Shown one piece after another: positions 53,248-62,773 of a stretch of DNA of 64,000 nt. Numbering within the stretch: position 1 is the first letter of the stretch; every line of letters begins with the position of its first letter. The stretch spans positions 1 to 64,000 of the forward strand of contig NZ_JAJVDH010000008.1 in NCBI RefSeq assembly GCF_022758145.1, written 5' to 3'. This DNA comes from Pontibacter vulgaris. Lineage in GTDB: Bacteria > Bacteroidota > Bacteroidia > Cytophagales > Hymenobacteraceae. A program made the position numbers and the translations under genes. Under the pieces are notes generated by a model, which made no database searches, had not been told where the DNA came from, and saw nothing but the letters and a program-made list of their open reading frames with translations.

Positions 53248-54339
53248 ATGCAAAATATAGATAACCAATTATTTACAAAAAGTATAATTAACTGGTATGA
53301 ACAACACAAACGCGCGCTGCCCTGGCGCGAAACCACCAATCCATACTTTATCTGGCTATCGGAAGTAATCCTGCAACAGACCCGCGTGAACCAGGGACTG
53401 CCCTACTATTTAAAATTCACTGAAGCTTATCCAACAATACAAGACTTAGCTGCTGCCCCGGAAGATGAAGTACTGCGCCTTTGGCAAGGACTTGGTTACT
53501 ACTCCCGTGCCCGCAACATGCACCATACGGCGCGGCAGGTTGTAAGCGAGTATGGCGGCAATTTCCCAAGGTCTTATAATGAGTTATTAAAGCTTCGGGG
53601 TGTAGGGAGCTATACTGCTGCCGCTATAGCTTCTTTTGCTTTCAGGGAGCAGGTAGCCGTATTAGATGGCAATGTGTTCCGGGTGCTGGCGCGGGTTTAT
53701 GGATTAACAGAAGATATTGCGGCACCGGCCTCCCGCAAAGTATTTCAGCAACTAGCAGATTCGCTTGTACCTGCCGACACTCCGGATACTTTTAACCAGG
53801 CCATTATGGAGTTTGGTGCTATACAGTGTACGCCGCTTATGCCCGATTGCATGTTCTGCCCCCTGCAGCAGGTTTGCTTTGCCTTTAACCATGGTATGGT
53901 GCAGGAACTTCCGGTAAAATCGAAGGCCAAAGCAGCCCGGCAGCGTTACTTCCATTATTTTGTTTTTGAATGGGAGGGCAACTATTACATGCGCAAAAGG
54001 CTGGCTGGCGACATCTGGCAGGGTCTTTACGATTTTTACCTTTTCGAAACATTAGATAAAACACTCGAAACTGAAGCCATACTTGCAGAGTTGCAGGCAG
54101 CAGGAATAGAAGTGAAACCTACTCAATTACGCCTGCCTGCCAAAGACTATAAACATGTGCTCAGTCACCAGAAAATAGGCGCCCGGTTTTACCTTATTAA
54201 GCTCAAATCTCGTTTAAGAGAGGAAGTTATGCAGGAAGCGAGGCTGGCGCTTTATACTGCCAATGAGATAGAACAATTACCAAAACCAATTCTTATCAAC
54301 AGCTATTTGAAAGATGAGAATATTTTATTAAATTTATAG
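53248..54339 (+). CDS. mutY: A/G-specific adenine glycosylase
   Basis: A 363-residue repair enzyme removing adenine opposite 8-oxoguanine. Catalytic Glu lies in SEVILQQTRV; HhH motif LRGVGSYTAAAIASFAF; catalytic Asp in VLDGNVFRVLAR; [4Fe-4S] ligands C-x6-C-x2-C-x5-C in CTPLMPDCMFCPLQQVC. The C-terminal NUDIX-like domain (about 230-340) recognises 8-oxoG. Start MQNIDNQLFTKSIINWYEQ follows the promoter. It heads the rightward unit mutY-ssb-gldE-gldD, though with separate spacing. Confidence 0.95.
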   Translation: MQNIDNQLFTKSIINWYEQHKRALPWRETTNPYFIWLSEVILQQTRVNQGLPYYLKFTEAYPTIQDLAAAPEDEVLRLWQGLGYYSRARNMHHTARQVVSEYGGNFPRSYNELLKLRGVGSYTAAAIASFAFREQVAVLDGNVFRVLARVYGLTEDIAAPASRKVFQQLADSLVPADTPDTFNQAIMEFGAIQCTPLMPDCMFCPLQQVCFAFNHGMVQELPVKSKAKAARQRYFHYFVFEWEGNYYMRKRLAGDIWQGLYDFYLFETLDKTLETEAILAELQAAGIEVKPTQLRLPAKDYKHVLSHQKIGARFYLIKLKSRLREEVMQEARLALYTANEIEQLPKPILINSYLKDENILLNL

Positions 54340-54449
54340 ACTGAACTATTATAAGTATAACAGCATTATGTAGTTCAGTAAGCCATAATTTGCCTCCGGC
54401 TTGGTTGCCGGGGTAGCACAAGTAAACTAAATATTAAACAAAAAAAGAC

Positions 54450-54911
54450 ATGGCAAGTGTAAACAAAGTAATCCTTATCGGAAATCTGGGCAAAGACCCT
54501 GAAGTACGTCATTTAGAAGGCGGCGTAGCTGTAGCACGTTTCCCGCTGGCAACATCAGAAACCTACAAAGACAAAAACGGCCAGAAGCAGGAGAAAACAG
54601 AATGGCATAACATTGTGTTATGGCGCGGCCTGGCTGAAGTAGCTGAGAAATATGTGCGCAAAGGCCAATCTGTGTTTATTGAAGGCAAGATCAGAACAAG
54701 CCAGTACCAGGACAAAGATGGCAACCAGCGTTATTCTACCGAAATTGTAGCCGACAACATGACTATGCTGACGCGTGGCGAAGGCGGCCAGCAGGAAGGC
54801 GGCAATTTCCAGGGAGCACCTGCTGCAGCCAGTGCCAACTATAGCACTGGCAATACATCAGCTTCTGCCGGTGTTGCGCAGAACGACGAGCCAGACGACT
54901 TGCCGTTCTAA
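54450..54911 (+). CDS. ssb: single-stranded DNA-binding protein
   Basis: A 153-residue OB-fold protein: [107 protein letters not shown], then a Gly/Ala/Ser-rich disordered linker and the conserved acidic tip EPDDLPF that binds partners in repair and replication. Length typical. 26 bases before gldE. Confidence 0.96.
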   Translation: MASVNKVILIGNLGKDPEVRHLEGGVAVARFPLATSETYKDKNGQKQEKTEWHNIVLWRGLAEVAEKYVRKGQSVFIEGKIRTSQYQDKDGNQRYSTEIVADNMTMLTRGEGGQQEGGNFQGAPAAASANYSTGNTSASAGVAQNDEPDDLPF

Positions 54912-54937
54912 CCTAAGTTCCACTTAAAAGTACAGTT

Positions 54938-56308
54938 TTGGAAAGTATAGATTCCGGAGACCCCTTAAGTTATAGTTTGCTGCAATTATTTCAGAGTGCA
55001 ACAACTTTACTTAGTCTAGAATATATGGCAGGTATTTTTGCCTGCTTACTACTACTGCTGCTCTCTGCCCTCACCTCGGGGGCAGAGGCCGCTTTCTTCT
55101 CACTCACAGAGCAGGAATTAGAGAACTGCAAAAATAGCTCAAACCCAAAAGAGCAAAGCATTTACCGGCTTTTACAAAATCCCCGCAAACTTCTCGGCAC
55201 CTTCCTGATTATTAACAATGGCATTAACGTTGGCTTTATAACACTGTTTGCTTTTCTGGCATGGCAGTTAGTTGGCTCCACGGCCATACCTTTCTGGCCC
55301 ATGGTGGCATGCCTGCTTACAGCAACTTTTCTCATCGTTTTCTTCGGAGAAGTGTTGCCCAAAGTATATGCCCAGAAACGTCGTTTTAAAATTGCCAGGC
55401 GCACTGCCACGTTATTACAGGCCACGCAAGCAGCGGTTAGCCCGCTTACGTGGCTTTTGTTAAGTATAAGTGGTTTAATTGAGAAGCGCTACATGGGCCG
55501 CTCTTACAGCCATACTATAGAAAACCTGCACCACAGCCTTGATGTAGCACTCACAAATGAAGAATCATCGCCGGAAGAGCGCCGAATTTTAAGAGGTGTT
55601 GTAAACTTTGGCTCTATTACGGTTAAGCAGATCATGCGCCCCCGCATGGATATTGTAGCCTTTAATGCAGCGAAAACATTGCCCGAGCTTTTGCCTGAGA
55701 TTGTGCAGTGGGGGTATTCGCGCGTGCCTGTTTACACCGAAAGTACAGACAAAATAGAAGGTATACTTTACATAAAGGATTTGCTGCCTTACCTGGATAA
55801 AGGAGCAGACTTTAACTGGCAGGAATTACTACGCCCGCCTTTTTATGTACCCGAGAACAAGCGCATTTCAGAGCTCTTCCAGGACTTTAAGGACAAACAC
55901 GTACACATGGCCATTGTGGTAAATGAGTATGGCGCCACATCGGGTTTGCTTACCTTAGAAGATATTGTAGAGGAAATTGTGGGTGAGATAAACGATGAGT
56001 TTGACGACGACGATGACATTATCTACTCCCAATTAGACGAAAATACTTTTATCTTTGACGGGAAAACATCGTTGCACGACTTTTGTAAAATTGCAGAAGT
56101 GCCTTTTGATACTTTTAACGAGGTTAAAGGCGAAAACGAAACGATAGCCGGATTAATGCTGGCGCTGTTTTCAAAAATACCAAAAGCAGGCGAAGACACC
56201 GCATTCGGTCGCTTCCATTTCACCATTGAGTCGGCGGACAGTAAGCGCGTAAAACGAGTAAAGATAAATGTCGCAAGCAAAAAAGAGCAGTACCATAAAG
56301 TCGGTTAG
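54938..56308 (+). CDS. gldE: gliding motility-associated protein GldE, CNNM/CBS transporter-like
   Basis: A 456-residue membrane protein. The N-terminal DUF21/CNNM domain (about 30-200) has four membrane segments, including SALTSGAEAAFFSLTEQELEN. Then two CBS domains (about 215-340) with MRPRMDIVAF and YGATSGLLTLEDIVEEIVGEINDEFD, and a C-terminal CorC-like domain. It matches GldE of Flavobacterium. The best start is a TTG at 54938 (MESIDSGDP), since the GDP segment suits the family; the first ATG is 28 codons on. It overlaps gldD by 41 bases. Confidence 0.88.
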   Translation: MESIDSGDPLSYSLLQLFQSATTLLSLEYMAGIFACLLLLLLSALTSGAEAAFFSLTEQELENCKNSSNPKEQSIYRLLQNPRKLLGTFLIINNGINVGFITLFAFLAWQLVGSTAIPFWPMVACLLTATFLIVFFGEVLPKVYAQKRRFKIARRTATLLQATQAAVSPLTWLLLSISGLIEKRYMGRSYSHTIENLHHSLDVALTNEESSPEERRILRGVVNFGSITVKQIMRPRMDIVAFNAAKTLPELLPEIVQWGYSRVPVYTESTDKIEGILYIKDLLPYLDKGADFNWQELLRPPFYVPENKRISELFQDFKDKHVHMAIVVNEYGATSGLLTLEDIVEEIVGEINDEFDDDDDIIYSQLDENTFIFDGKTSLHDFCKIAEVPFDTFNEVKGENETIAGLMLALFSKIPKAGEDTAFGRFHFTIESADSKRVKRVKINVASKKEQYHKVG

Positions 56309-56885
56309 CCTGCAAGCTATACTTTGGTTTGCCATGGCAACGGCAATGGTAGCCTGCGGAGCAGAGTATACGCCAAAGCCAAAAGGATACAACCGCATCG
56401 ATCTGCCTAAAGCAGCATACCAACCCTTGCAGGAGCAGCATCCGTTTACATTCGAATACTCTAAATACGCCAAAATTCGCCCGGATTCATCGAGCATTGC
56501 GCGTCCGCACTGGATCAATATTATCTACCCAAGCCTCGGTGCTAATGTGCAGATAACATATATGCCCATCAACAATAACCCGAAGGCATTCTTAAACCTG
56601 ACGGAAGATGCGCGCCGCTTAACATCTAAGCACCAGATAAAGGCTTATTCTATAGAAGAAACCGAAATTAAAACACCCAACGGCGATGTAGCTTCTGTGT
56701 TCGAACTGACGGGCGAAGTACCAAGCCAGTTCCAGTTTTATGTAACCGATACCACTACACATTTCTTCCGGGGCGCTTTATACTTTAAAACCGCCACGCA
56801 AAACGATTCGCTGGCGCCGGTGATCGAGTATGTAAAAAAGGATATCATCCATTTGCTGAACACGCTAAAGTTTAAGGATAAGTAA
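56268..56885 (+). CDS. gldD: gliding motility lipoprotein GldD
   Basis: A 205-residue lipoprotein. Signal peptide and lipobox MVACGAEY, with Cys near residue 30, then the GldD core: YTPKPKGYNRIDLPKAAYQPLQEQHPFTFEYSKYAKI, HWINIIYPSLGANVQITY and LTEDARRLTSKHQIKAYSIEETEI, ending FFRGALYFKTATQNDSLAPVIEYVKKDIIHLLNTLKF. It is needed for gliding and secretion in Flavobacterium. The gene starts 41 bases inside the end of gldE, strong translational coupling. Confidence 0.92.
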   Translation: MSQAKKSSTIKSVSLQAILWFAMATAMVACGAEYTPKPKGYNRIDLPKAAYQPLQEQHPFTFEYSKYAKIRPDSSSIARPHWINIIYPSLGANVQITYMPINNNPKAFLNLTEDARRLTSKHQIKAYSIEETEIKTPNGDVASVFELTGEVPSQFQFYVTDTTTHFFRGALYFKTATQNDSLAPVIEYVKKDIIHLLNTLKFKDK

Positions 56886-57101
56886 TAATTAGTAGACGCT
56901 CGAAATATGCGAACGTACTTTTAAAAGAAAAGAAAGCATCTTAAGCAACATCACTTCATATGCTTTCTTTTATACTTATATCTTAACCTTTCAAAGTTCT
57001 TCAAAAAGGCAGCAAACTTGACTTCAACATAGTCACAATCTTTCCTAATCCAAATATTAATTTTATATTTAATAGCAGATTAATCCCTCTGACTAGTATA
57101 T

Positions 57102-57578
57102 ATGAAAAATAAACTATGCTTTCTGGCGAGTCTTATTCTACTTCTTTCCTGCTCAAAAGATAATATTTGTAATGAAGCCTTTTGCGTGAAGATTAATGGG
57201 AAGAAGTGGTGGCCGAGCAGTGGGTTTAAGGTTAATTCTTTATCATTTAACTTGGTGGACAATGGGAATAGGTTTTGGTTTAGTGCTCAGAACGGTTCCA
57301 CATCCATCTTAGTAAGTGTAAGAGACACGACAAGAGGAATTCAATTAGGTGACTATGAATTAGCAGAGGGTTATAATGCTGGGTATTATACTAAGGATTC
57401 GAATATTGAATTTCGTACAAACATAAATAATACGGGTTCTTTGTCCATCACAGCAATAGACAAATCCAAGAGAACAATCTCCGGTACATTCTATTTTAAA
57501 GCCCGTAACTCTACTACAGGTGAAGTTGTTGAGATTTCAGATGGAAGTTTTAACAGGAAGACTTACTACGAATTCTAA
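57102..57578 (+). CDS. lipoprotein of unknown function (DUF6252-like)
   Basis: A 158-residue lipoprotein, AT-rich. Signal peptide with lipobox LLSCSKD; mature N-terminus carries CNEAFCVKINGKKWWPSSGF, two cysteines and an aromatic pair. The end TGSLSITAIDKSKRTISGTFYFKARNSTTGEVVEISDGSFN resembles the DUF6252 family of Bacteroidota lipoproteins. Isolated between two intergenic regions. I see no partner gene. Confidence 0.68.
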   Translation: MKNKLCFLASLILLLSCSKDNICNEAFCVKINGKKWWPSSGFKVNSLSFNLVDNGNRFWFSAQNGSTSILVSVRDTTRGIQLGDYELAEGYNAGYYTKDSNIEFRTNINNTGSLSITAIDKSKRTISGTFYFKARNSTTGEVVEISDGSFNRKTYYEF

Positions 57579-57652
57579 AGTTATTATATATAGTTAAAAT
57601 TTATTTCCTCAACTACCGCCGTTGTTGGTGTTCTCGCCAACAACTCCAAAGA

Positions 57653-57697
57653 AACAAAGTATAAAGCCCTGGCAGCATTTACACCTGTCGGGGCTTT
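57653..57697 (+). terminator. probable terminator upstream of recG
   Basis: An imperfect stem, AAAGCCCtGgCAG with CTGtCgGGGCTTT, two mismatches, near 57664-57697. It would stop transcription from the AT-rich lipoprotein gene just before the recG promoter. A separate IR GTTGTTGG/CCAACAAC lies at 57621-57644. Confidence 0.5.
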
Positions 57698-57701
57698 TGC
57701 G

Positions 57702-57709
57702 TATTTTTG
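57702..57709 (+). promoter_or_regulatory. promoter box of recG
   Basis: TATTTTTG, an exact TAnnTTTG box, 42 bases before the GTG start. Confidence 0.55.
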
Positions 57710-57751
57710 TAATCTATACTTATCCTGAATCATACTTATTAAGCTGAAAGC

Positions 57752-59848
57752 GTGAGCAACTTCTTCCATACCAAGATTGAGTTCCTGAAAGGGGTGGGAC
57801 CGCAGCGTGCTGAGCTGCTGCAGAAGGAGCTTAATATTTATACGTACGGCGACCTGATCCAGCATTACCCTTTCCGCTACCTTGACCGCACGCAGTTTTA
57901 TAGGATCGCTGAGATGGACGAGAGCCTGCCGTACGTGCAGGTGAAGGGTACCATCAAAGGCAAAGAGCTTTTAGGCGAAGGACGCAAACAGCGTTTGGCT
58001 GCCAAGCTAATAGACGAAACCGGCGAACTCGAACTGGTTTGGTTTAAAGGCGTGAAGTGGATGGAGAAAACGGTAAAAAACCACACAGAGTACATCGTTT
58101 TTGGTAAGCCAACCGAGTTTAACGGCAAATTCAGCATGGCGCACCCGGAGCTGGAAGAGTTAAGCGAGGTAAAGCAAACCAATGCATTTTTGCAACCGGT
58201 TTACCATACCACCGAAAAACTGAAGATGCACCGCATCGAGAGCAAAACCATTATGAAAATGATGGAAATGCTGTTGAAAGTGGCTGCCCCAAATATACAG
58301 GAAACCCTCTCTCCTGAACTTATAGACCATTACCGCCTGATGGACAAGCGCAATGCGCTTATCAATATTCACTTCCCGGAATCGGTGGAAAAGTATAATG
58401 CCGCCAAGTTCAGGCTGAAATTTGAAGAACTCTTTTACATACAGCTACGCTTGCTACGCCAGAAAACCGTGCGTCGTGCCGACCTGGCCGGCCAGATTTT
58501 CAGCCAGGTGCCAACTGTAACCGAGTTCTACAAAAACCACATGACCTTTGACCTGACAGGTGCACAGAAAAGGGTTATAAAGGAAATACACAAAGACCTG
58601 ACTGCAGGCAAGCAAATGAACCGCCTGCTGCAGGGCGATGTAGGTTCGGGTAAAACGATAGTTGCTTTTATTACCATGCTGATTGCGGCCGATAACGGTG
58701 CGCAGTCTGTTTTAATGGCCCCTACCGAAATTCTCGCCGACCAGCATTACGTTGGACTGAAAGCTTTTGCAGACAGGCTGGGCATTAACATCGGCAAACT
58801 AACCGGCTCTACTAAAACCAAAGACCGCAAAGAACTACACGAGCAACTCCGCTCCGGCGAAATGAAAATGATCGTGGGTACGCATGCCTTGCTTGAAGAT
58901 GTAGTGCAGTTTCAGAACCTGGGGCTTTGTATCGTGGATGAGCAGCACCGTTTTGGTGTGGAGCAGCGCTCCAAGCTTTGGCGCAAGAACCCGCGCGTCA
59001 TCCCACATGTGCTCGTCATGACGGCCACACCAATTCCGCGCACCCTAGCCATGACTTTGTATGGCGATCTGGATGTATCCGTTATTGATGAAATGCCGGC
59101 TGGCCGTAAAGAAATTGTTACAGTTCACCGCTTCGACTCGCACCGCCTGCGTGTTTTCCAGTTTCTCCGCGATCAAATAAAACTTGGCCGCCAGGTATAC
59201 ATTGTGTACCCGCTCATAGAGGAATCGGAGCAAATGGAAAACTATAAGGACCTGATGGATGGCTACGAAAGTATAAGAAGAGCCTTTCCGGAGTACCAAG
59301 TAAGTATGGTACATGGCAAATTAAAAGCGCAGGATAAAGATTACGAAATGCAGCGCTTTGTGCGTAACGAAACCCAGATTATGGTGGCTACCACCGTAAT
59401 TGAAGTGGGCGTGAACGTACCCAATGCTTCGGTAATGATCATTGAAAGTGCCGAGCGGTTTGGCTTGTCGCAGCTGCACCAGTTGCGTGGCCGGGTTGGC
59501 CGTGGTGCCGAACAGAGCTACTGTATACTCATGACGGGCTACAAGCTGAGCAAAGACAGCAAAACAAGGCTGGAAACAATGGTACGCACTAACAACGGCT
59601 TCGAAATTGCGGATATTGACCTGAAACTGCGTGGGCCCGGAGACCTGATGGGTACGCAGCAAAGCGGCGTGCTTGATTTGCTGATTGCTGATCTTGCCAA
59701 AGATGCCCCTATATTACAGGAAGCGCGGGCGGCAGCGCAACGTGTTTTAGAAGCAGATGCCCAACTTGAAAAGCCGGAAAACCAAAATTTGCGACGCCAC
59801 ATCCAATCGCTGAGTGCCAACACCGTAAACTGGAGCCGCATCAGCTAA
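57752..59848 (+). CDS. recG: ATP-dependent DNA helicase RecG
   Basis: A 698-residue helicase that regresses stalled replication forks. The N-terminal wedge OB-domain includes PHYPFRYLDRT-like YPFRYLDRTQF and TYGDLIQHYPF. Helicase motifs: Walker A LQGDVGSGKTIVAF, APTEILADQHY, VDEQHRFGVEQR, VMTATPIPRTLAMTLYGDLDVSVIDEMPAGRK, and VGVNVPNASVMIIESAERFGLSQLHQLRGRVGR. The chain is full length. Start is a GTG at 57752 (MSNFFHTKIEFLKGVGPQRAELL), the only start consistent with the family N-terminus. Confidence 0.96.
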   Translation: MSNFFHTKIEFLKGVGPQRAELLQKELNIYTYGDLIQHYPFRYLDRTQFYRIAEMDESLPYVQVKGTIKGKELLGEGRKQRLAAKLIDETGELELVWFKGVKWMEKTVKNHTEYIVFGKPTEFNGKFSMAHPELEELSEVKQTNAFLQPVYHTTEKLKMHRIESKTIMKMMEMLLKVAAPNIQETLSPELIDHYRLMDKRNALINIHFPESVEKYNAAKFRLKFEELFYIQLRLLRQKTVRRADLAGQIFSQVPTVTEFYKNHMTFDLTGAQKRVIKEIHKDLTAGKQMNRLLQGDVGSGKTIVAFITMLIAADNGAQSVLMAPTEILADQHYVGLKAFADRLGINIGKLTGSTKTKDRKELHEQLRSGEMKMIVGTHALLEDVVQFQNLGLCIVDEQHRFGVEQRSKLWRKNPRVIPHVLVMTATPIPRTLAMTLYGDLDVSVIDEMPAGRKEIVTVHRFDSHRLRVFQFLRDQIKLGRQVYIVYPLIEESEQMENYKDLMDGYESIRRAFPEYQVSMVHGKLKAQDKDYEMQRFVRNETQIMVATTVIEVGVNVPNASVMIIESAERFGLSQLHQLRGRVGRGAEQSYCILMTGYKLSKDSKTRLETMVRTNNGFEIADIDLKLRGPGDLMGTQQSGVLDLLIADLAKDAPILQEARAAAQRVLEADAQLEKPENQNLRRHIQSLSANTVNWSRIS

Positions 59849-60381
59849 GTATACTTAAAGGCTTTTTGTGGTAGCGTTTCTGGTCTGCTTGGTCGTGTTA
59901 ATTAATACAAGGCTGTCTGGCTGCTTTGTATATTTAGCTAATACACCCACCCTATAAATTGGCTTTTTAGCAGCTGTAGCAGAAGCTTCCTTTAATATCC
60001 GGCCGGCCAAAAGCAAAATAGTAAAGGGCAAAATTTTCAGTAGAAATCTAAAATTCATTTGGTACCGGCTATTTGTAAATCTATTTACACCAATTCATAG
60101 TTCAAGTTATATGCCAATAATAGGAATACCTCTATTTATACTTTAGGAGCATTTATTTATACTTTATATGCTAAACTTGTTCCTGATATGGGAAATTAAA
60201 AGAAAGACTGGGAAATTATTAAGTATACTTCCTGAAACCGCAGACGAGCGTAAGCTTTTCTTTCGTGGCAATTAACTTCTTAAAATTTTCTGCTTTACCC
60301 TATGTTAATAAATAGGATTTATTCTATACCTTGTTCTTTTAAAGAGAACAAACAACATACTGTGCCTAAAGTTTTACGCCC
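59849..60381. other. intergenic region with one weak small gene candidate
   Basis: This 533-base stretch has one possible leftward small gene at 59855-60058. The remainder is AT-rich, with scattered TATACTT words, and holds the promoter of the gene at 60382, for which no exact box was found. Confidence 0.5.
59855..60058 (-). CDS. doubtful small exported peptide
   Basis: A 67-residue frame with a signal-like start, MNFRFLLKILPFTILLLAGR, then a polar region rich in Thr, Lys and Ala. It ends 6 bases after recG on the opposite strand. It could be a real secreted peptide, but there is no family, promoter box or terminator to support it. Confidence 0.3.
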   Translation of the reverse strand: MNFRFLLKILPFTILLLAGRILKEASATAAKKPIYRVGVLAKYTKQPDSLVLINTTKQTRNATTKSL

Positions 60382-61839
60382 GTGAAAAAATTTATATACC
60401 CGCTATTTATACTTCTAGTGCTGAGCTCCGGGCTTGTTAAGGCGCAATCTAAAACAAAAGCATCTTCGCCTTTTGCTTACATACCTGATAATTCTGAAGA
60501 CCGCTACAACCAGCGCATCACTCAAAAAACCATACCAGTAGGACAAAATGAATTTGTTATACTTAGCAGGCGCTCAGAAAGCGAATATGCTGTAGAAAAA
60601 ATTAATACGGACCTTAAAAAAGCCTGGTCTGCTACACTTCCTGTTAGCACCAGCGAAACCATAGATGCCTTTTTCATAAATGGTGAAGCTGCTATAGTTA
60701 TAACCCACCGCAACAACGGGCAAGGCTCTCAACAGCTTTACGGCCACCGCATCAGCCTGCATAATGGCGCAAAACAAGAACCTGTTTTACTGGTAGAAGC
60801 TCCTTCAAAAGCCCGCAGAGCAAGTATAACAGCATCAGCAGACGGATCTAAAATACTAGCTTACCGTTACCAGACCGATGGCAACCAGCAACTCCGCAGC
60901 ATAAGCGGCACAATGTATGATGGCAACCTGGCCAGCATTAAAAATATCAGCTATAACCTCACCGATCTGCCCGCCATACTTTCTGCTGATGTGCAGTTAA
61001 GCAACACCGGCGACCAGTACATTAACCTGATATCTGATAACATGCGCCGCCTTACTGTAAAGCAATACCCGCTGAATGGCACAGAAGTTAAGGTGATGTC
61101 TGTTTTGGTAGGTGGCGTGTTCGAAGGCAGAAAAGTATACATCATGGACAGCAAGTTTTCACTGATGCCCGATGGCCAGCTCTATGGCGCAGTGCTTACT
61201 TCAGACGAGGACTCCGGCCAATACTATAGTTTGAAAGCTGTGAAGTTTAATTTCGAAGCAGAAGATATGGTGTTTGCCGAAGAATTTAAATTTACCCCAA
61301 CTTACCTGGCAAGTATAAATCAGCTTGATAAATATTCTGCCACTAAACCTGACCGCCTGGAAGACATTTACCTTTCGGATTTAGTGCTGACGCCAGAGCA
61401 GAAACTGGTGGTAATGGCTGAGAAAAAGTATACCGAAGGCGGAGAAAACTCGCCTTACTATGCCCGCGAAATCCATTTATTTGCTTACGATGAATTTATG
61501 GATAACGCGTGGAGCTCTGTGCTGATGAAACACCAGAAAGCCCCGGCCGATGAAGCTTTTTCAGGTATTTCGTACAAGGCTAAGCTATTCGGTAATAACC
61601 TGCATTTGCTAACACTGGAAGAGCTGAACGGGAAGTATGATTTATACTTACGCCGCATTAACACAAGCACGGGCACAGCCGATGCCCCTAAAGCAATAGG
61701 CCTTAACGTGGCAAACGATAAAAGTATAGCTTATGTAAAGGACTTTACTGCCTGGCTAACCGACAGGAATATTATTACAGTGGTGCGGCCAACCAAAAAG
61801 GCAAACAGCCTGCAGTTAAGTCGCATTCTGCTGAAATAA
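60382..61839 (+). CDS. secreted protein of unknown function, probable beta-propeller
   Basis: A 485-residue exported protein with a GTG start. Signal peptide MKKFIYPLFILLVLSSGLVKAQ, then regular stretches of four-stranded pattern such as GQNEFVILSRRSESEYAVEKINTDLKKAWSATL, AFFINGEAAIVITHRN, YDGNLASIKNISYNL and RLTVKQYPLNGTEV, suggesting a beta-propeller. No catalytic motif seen. The gene contains eight copies of the TATACTT/AAGTATA word. The stop is one base from that of the convergent glycosyltransferase. Confidence 0.7.
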   Translation: MKKFIYPLFILLVLSSGLVKAQSKTKASSPFAYIPDNSEDRYNQRITQKTIPVGQNEFVILSRRSESEYAVEKINTDLKKAWSATLPVSTSETIDAFFINGEAAIVITHRNNGQGSQQLYGHRISLHNGAKQEPVLLVEAPSKARRASITASADGSKILAYRYQTDGNQQLRSISGTMYDGNLASIKNISYNLTDLPAILSADVQLSNTGDQYINLISDNMRRLTVKQYPLNGTEVKVMSVLVGGVFEGRKVYIMDSKFSLMPDGQLYGAVLTSDEDSGQYYSLKAVKFNFEAEDMVFAEEFKFTPTYLASINQLDKYSATKPDRLEDIYLSDLVLTPEQKLVVMAEKKYTEGGENSPYYAREIHLFAYDEFMDNAWSSVLMKHQKAPADEAFSGISYKAKLFGNNLHLLTLEELNGKYDLYLRRINTSTGTADAPKAIGLNVANDKSIAYVKDFTAWLTDRNIITVVRPTKKANSLQLSRILLK

Positions 61840-61840
61840 C

Positions 61841-62572
61841 TTAACTTTCTAAACTCTGGAGGGCGCGGGTTTTATAGGCTGGTTTTCCTTCGTGTTTGTG
61901 CCGCAGCTTTTTAGTAAAGGAAGTAAGTTGCAGCATCATGTGCGAGAAGCCTACAAACGACACAATTTCTACATACATTTTAAACTCTTTTTTAGAGCCG
62001 TCCAGTATGCCAAGCTTATCCACTTTATAGGTATTCATAGCCGACCATGGCATCCAGCGCACAATCTTTTTATGCTTTAGCATGTAGCGGTTTATAGCTA
62101 CCTCCAGCTGGTAACGCTTCATGCGCTGCTTCATAACCTGCTCCAGGTCCGTTTTCTTGATCAGCCGCTCTCCTGAAAGCAAAATATCACTGCGGTACCA
62201 GCGTACAAACCACGGCGAGTTAATACGCCTGAGTATAATCATGTCGATAGCCCGGTGATCATCCATAGCGGTTATGGCGGCTTCTATCTCTTCCTGCCGT
62301 AAGTCCTGCAGGTCAGCATCCATTAACAATATCAGATCATTTTTAACAGCAGGCAGGCCATGGCGTATAGCGGCAGCTTTGCCTTGGTTTTCTGGCAGGC
62401 GCACCAGTTCTACCTGCGGCCATACAGCCTCCAGGTACTCAGCAGTTCCATCAGAAGATCCGTCATCCACGCAAAGTATCTGCCCAATGTTTTTTACACG
62501 GCATATTACCTCCAGCACCTGCGCAATTCGCTCCCTTTCGTTGTAAAAAGGTATAAGACATGTGGCTTTCAT
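61841..62572 (-). CDS. GT2 family glycosyltransferase
   Basis: A 243-residue GT-A enzyme. Start MKATCLIPFYNERERIAQVLEV (62572) is preferred, since the frame upstream to 62620 adds 16 unsupported residues. Nucleotide-sugar site: CVDDGSSDGTAEYLEAV and LLMDADLQDLRQEEIEAAI with the metal-binding DAD. The C-terminal part, with RRINSPWFVRWYRSDILLSGERLIKKTDLEQVMKQR, is short, without a membrane anchor. Likely works on envelope glycans or lipids. Donor and acceptor unknown. Confidence 0.85.
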   Translation of the reverse strand: MKATCLIPFYNERERIAQVLEVICRVKNIGQILCVDDGSSDGTAEYLEAVWPQVELVRLPENQGKAAAIRHGLPAVKNDLILLMDADLQDLRQEEIEAAITAMDDHRAIDMIILRRINSPWFVRWYRSDILLSGERLIKKTDLEQVMKQRMKRYQLEVAINRYMLKHKKIVRWMPWSAMNTYKVDKLGILDGSKKEFKMYVEIVSFVGFSHMMLQLTSFTKKLRHKHEGKPAYKTRALQSLES

Positions 62573-62713
62573 TCTTCTTTCTATACTACTGTATTTGTGT
62601 TCTTCAACATACGTGAACAAACGCCGGATTTCCCATTTTATGGTGCAAATAATTTACCGTTTACACGCAGTAAATATACTTATAGTTTAATGTTATCCGG
62701 TAATTGAGTATAA

Positions 62714-62745
62714 AAAAAGGCTACCTCCTTAGGAGATAACCTTTC
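62714..62745 (-). terminator. weak terminator of the acyl-CoA dehydrogenase gene
   Basis: AAAGGcTAcCTCC pairs with GGAGaTAaCCTTT with two mismatches, with a T run on the minus strand, past the stop at 62774. Confidence 0.5.
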
Positions 62746-62773
62746 TGTGTTTTAAATAAGAGTTATCAGGATA

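Noticed and set aside
57621-57644. GTTGTTGG/CCAACAAC inverted repeat as an operator of recG
   Set aside because: Only 8 bp, no second copy found, and it lies upstream of a probable terminator for the other gene.
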